A stretch of DNA of 43,976 nt from Chlorobiota bacterium (lineage in GTDB: Bacteria > Bacteroidota > Bacteroidia > Bacteroidales > Marinilabiliaceae): positions 1-43,976 of the forward strand of contig JAADEM010000045.1 of assembly GCA_013153405.1 (NCBI GenBank). Reading direction: 5' to 3'. The notes beneath the pieces were generated by a model. It did not search any database. It was not told the DNA's origin and was given only the letters and a program-made list of their open reading frames with translations. Below are positions 43,907 through 43,976 of the stretch, one piece after another (position 1 is the first letter of the stretch; every line of letters begins with the position of its first letter). The position numbers were made by a program, and so were the translations under genes.

Positions 43907-43976
43907 AAAATGCGGTCTTAAACTTTTAATAAAGGGTCATCTTAAAGATAACAGATAATATGTTGTTTTGTTATGA

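Overview
The window looks like a chromosomal segment of a member of the Bacteroidota, most likely an anaerobic Bacteroidales-type fermenter. The grounds are AT-rich spacers, promoters of the Bacteroidota type (TTTG, 19-20 bp, TAnnTTTG), a secreted protein with a type IX secretion sorting domain, and several lineage-typical genes: DUF4831, DUF2764 inside a V-ATPase operon, a peptide-transporter subfamily, and an RND pump fused to its outer-membrane factor. No rRNA, tRNA, CRISPR array, transposase or phage gene was seen.

Layout. 1-5.2 kb: a repeat element, a Tat-exported GH109-like protein, an Lrp/AsnC regulator divergent from a trans-sulfuration-family PLP enzyme, and a CoA-transferase. 5.6-9.7 kb: methylmalonyl-CoA epimerase followed by a complete Na+-pumping methylmalonyl-CoA decarboxylase set (carboxyltransferase, OadG-like anchor, biotin carrier, membrane beta subunit). 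10.0-17.6 kb: a V-type ATPase operon (E, DUF2764, A, B, D, I, K) ending in a strong terminator. 18.2-24.9 kb: a universal stress protein, a POT-family peptide transporter, a T9SS cargo protein and the NAD(P)H-hydrate repair enzyme Nnr. 25.1-30.3 kb: a DUF4831 lipoprotein, a PepD-type dipeptidase, an MFS carrier with a large extra loop, and a K+-channel-like protein. 30.4-34.5 kb (minus): an operon of a cation/proton antiporter, both pieces of a split aconitase X, and a DSD1-like PLP enzyme. 34.8-37.7 kb (minus): purA and an MFS carrier. 38.3-43.9 kb (minus): a CzcA-type metal efflux operon.

How it fits together. Decarboxylation of methylmalonyl-CoA to propionyl-CoA would export Na+. The K subunit of the neighbouring V-ATPase carries all the side chains known to bind Na+ in Enterococcus NtpK, so the two operons could form one Na+ circuit. 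Peptide uptake, PepD and the trans-sulfuration enzyme fit amino-acid fermentation that feeds propionate formation.

The most unusual items are: (i) a family of five composite intergenic repeats with matching terminal inverted repeats, one copy of which has co-varying ends; (ii) the split aconitase X / DSD1-like / antiporter operon, whose substrate I cannot assign; (iii) the V-ATPase operon with no recognisable C, F or G subunit; (iv) a signal-peptide-like junction inside the RND-TolC fusion; and (v) a 96-bp nested inverted repeat upstream of nnr.
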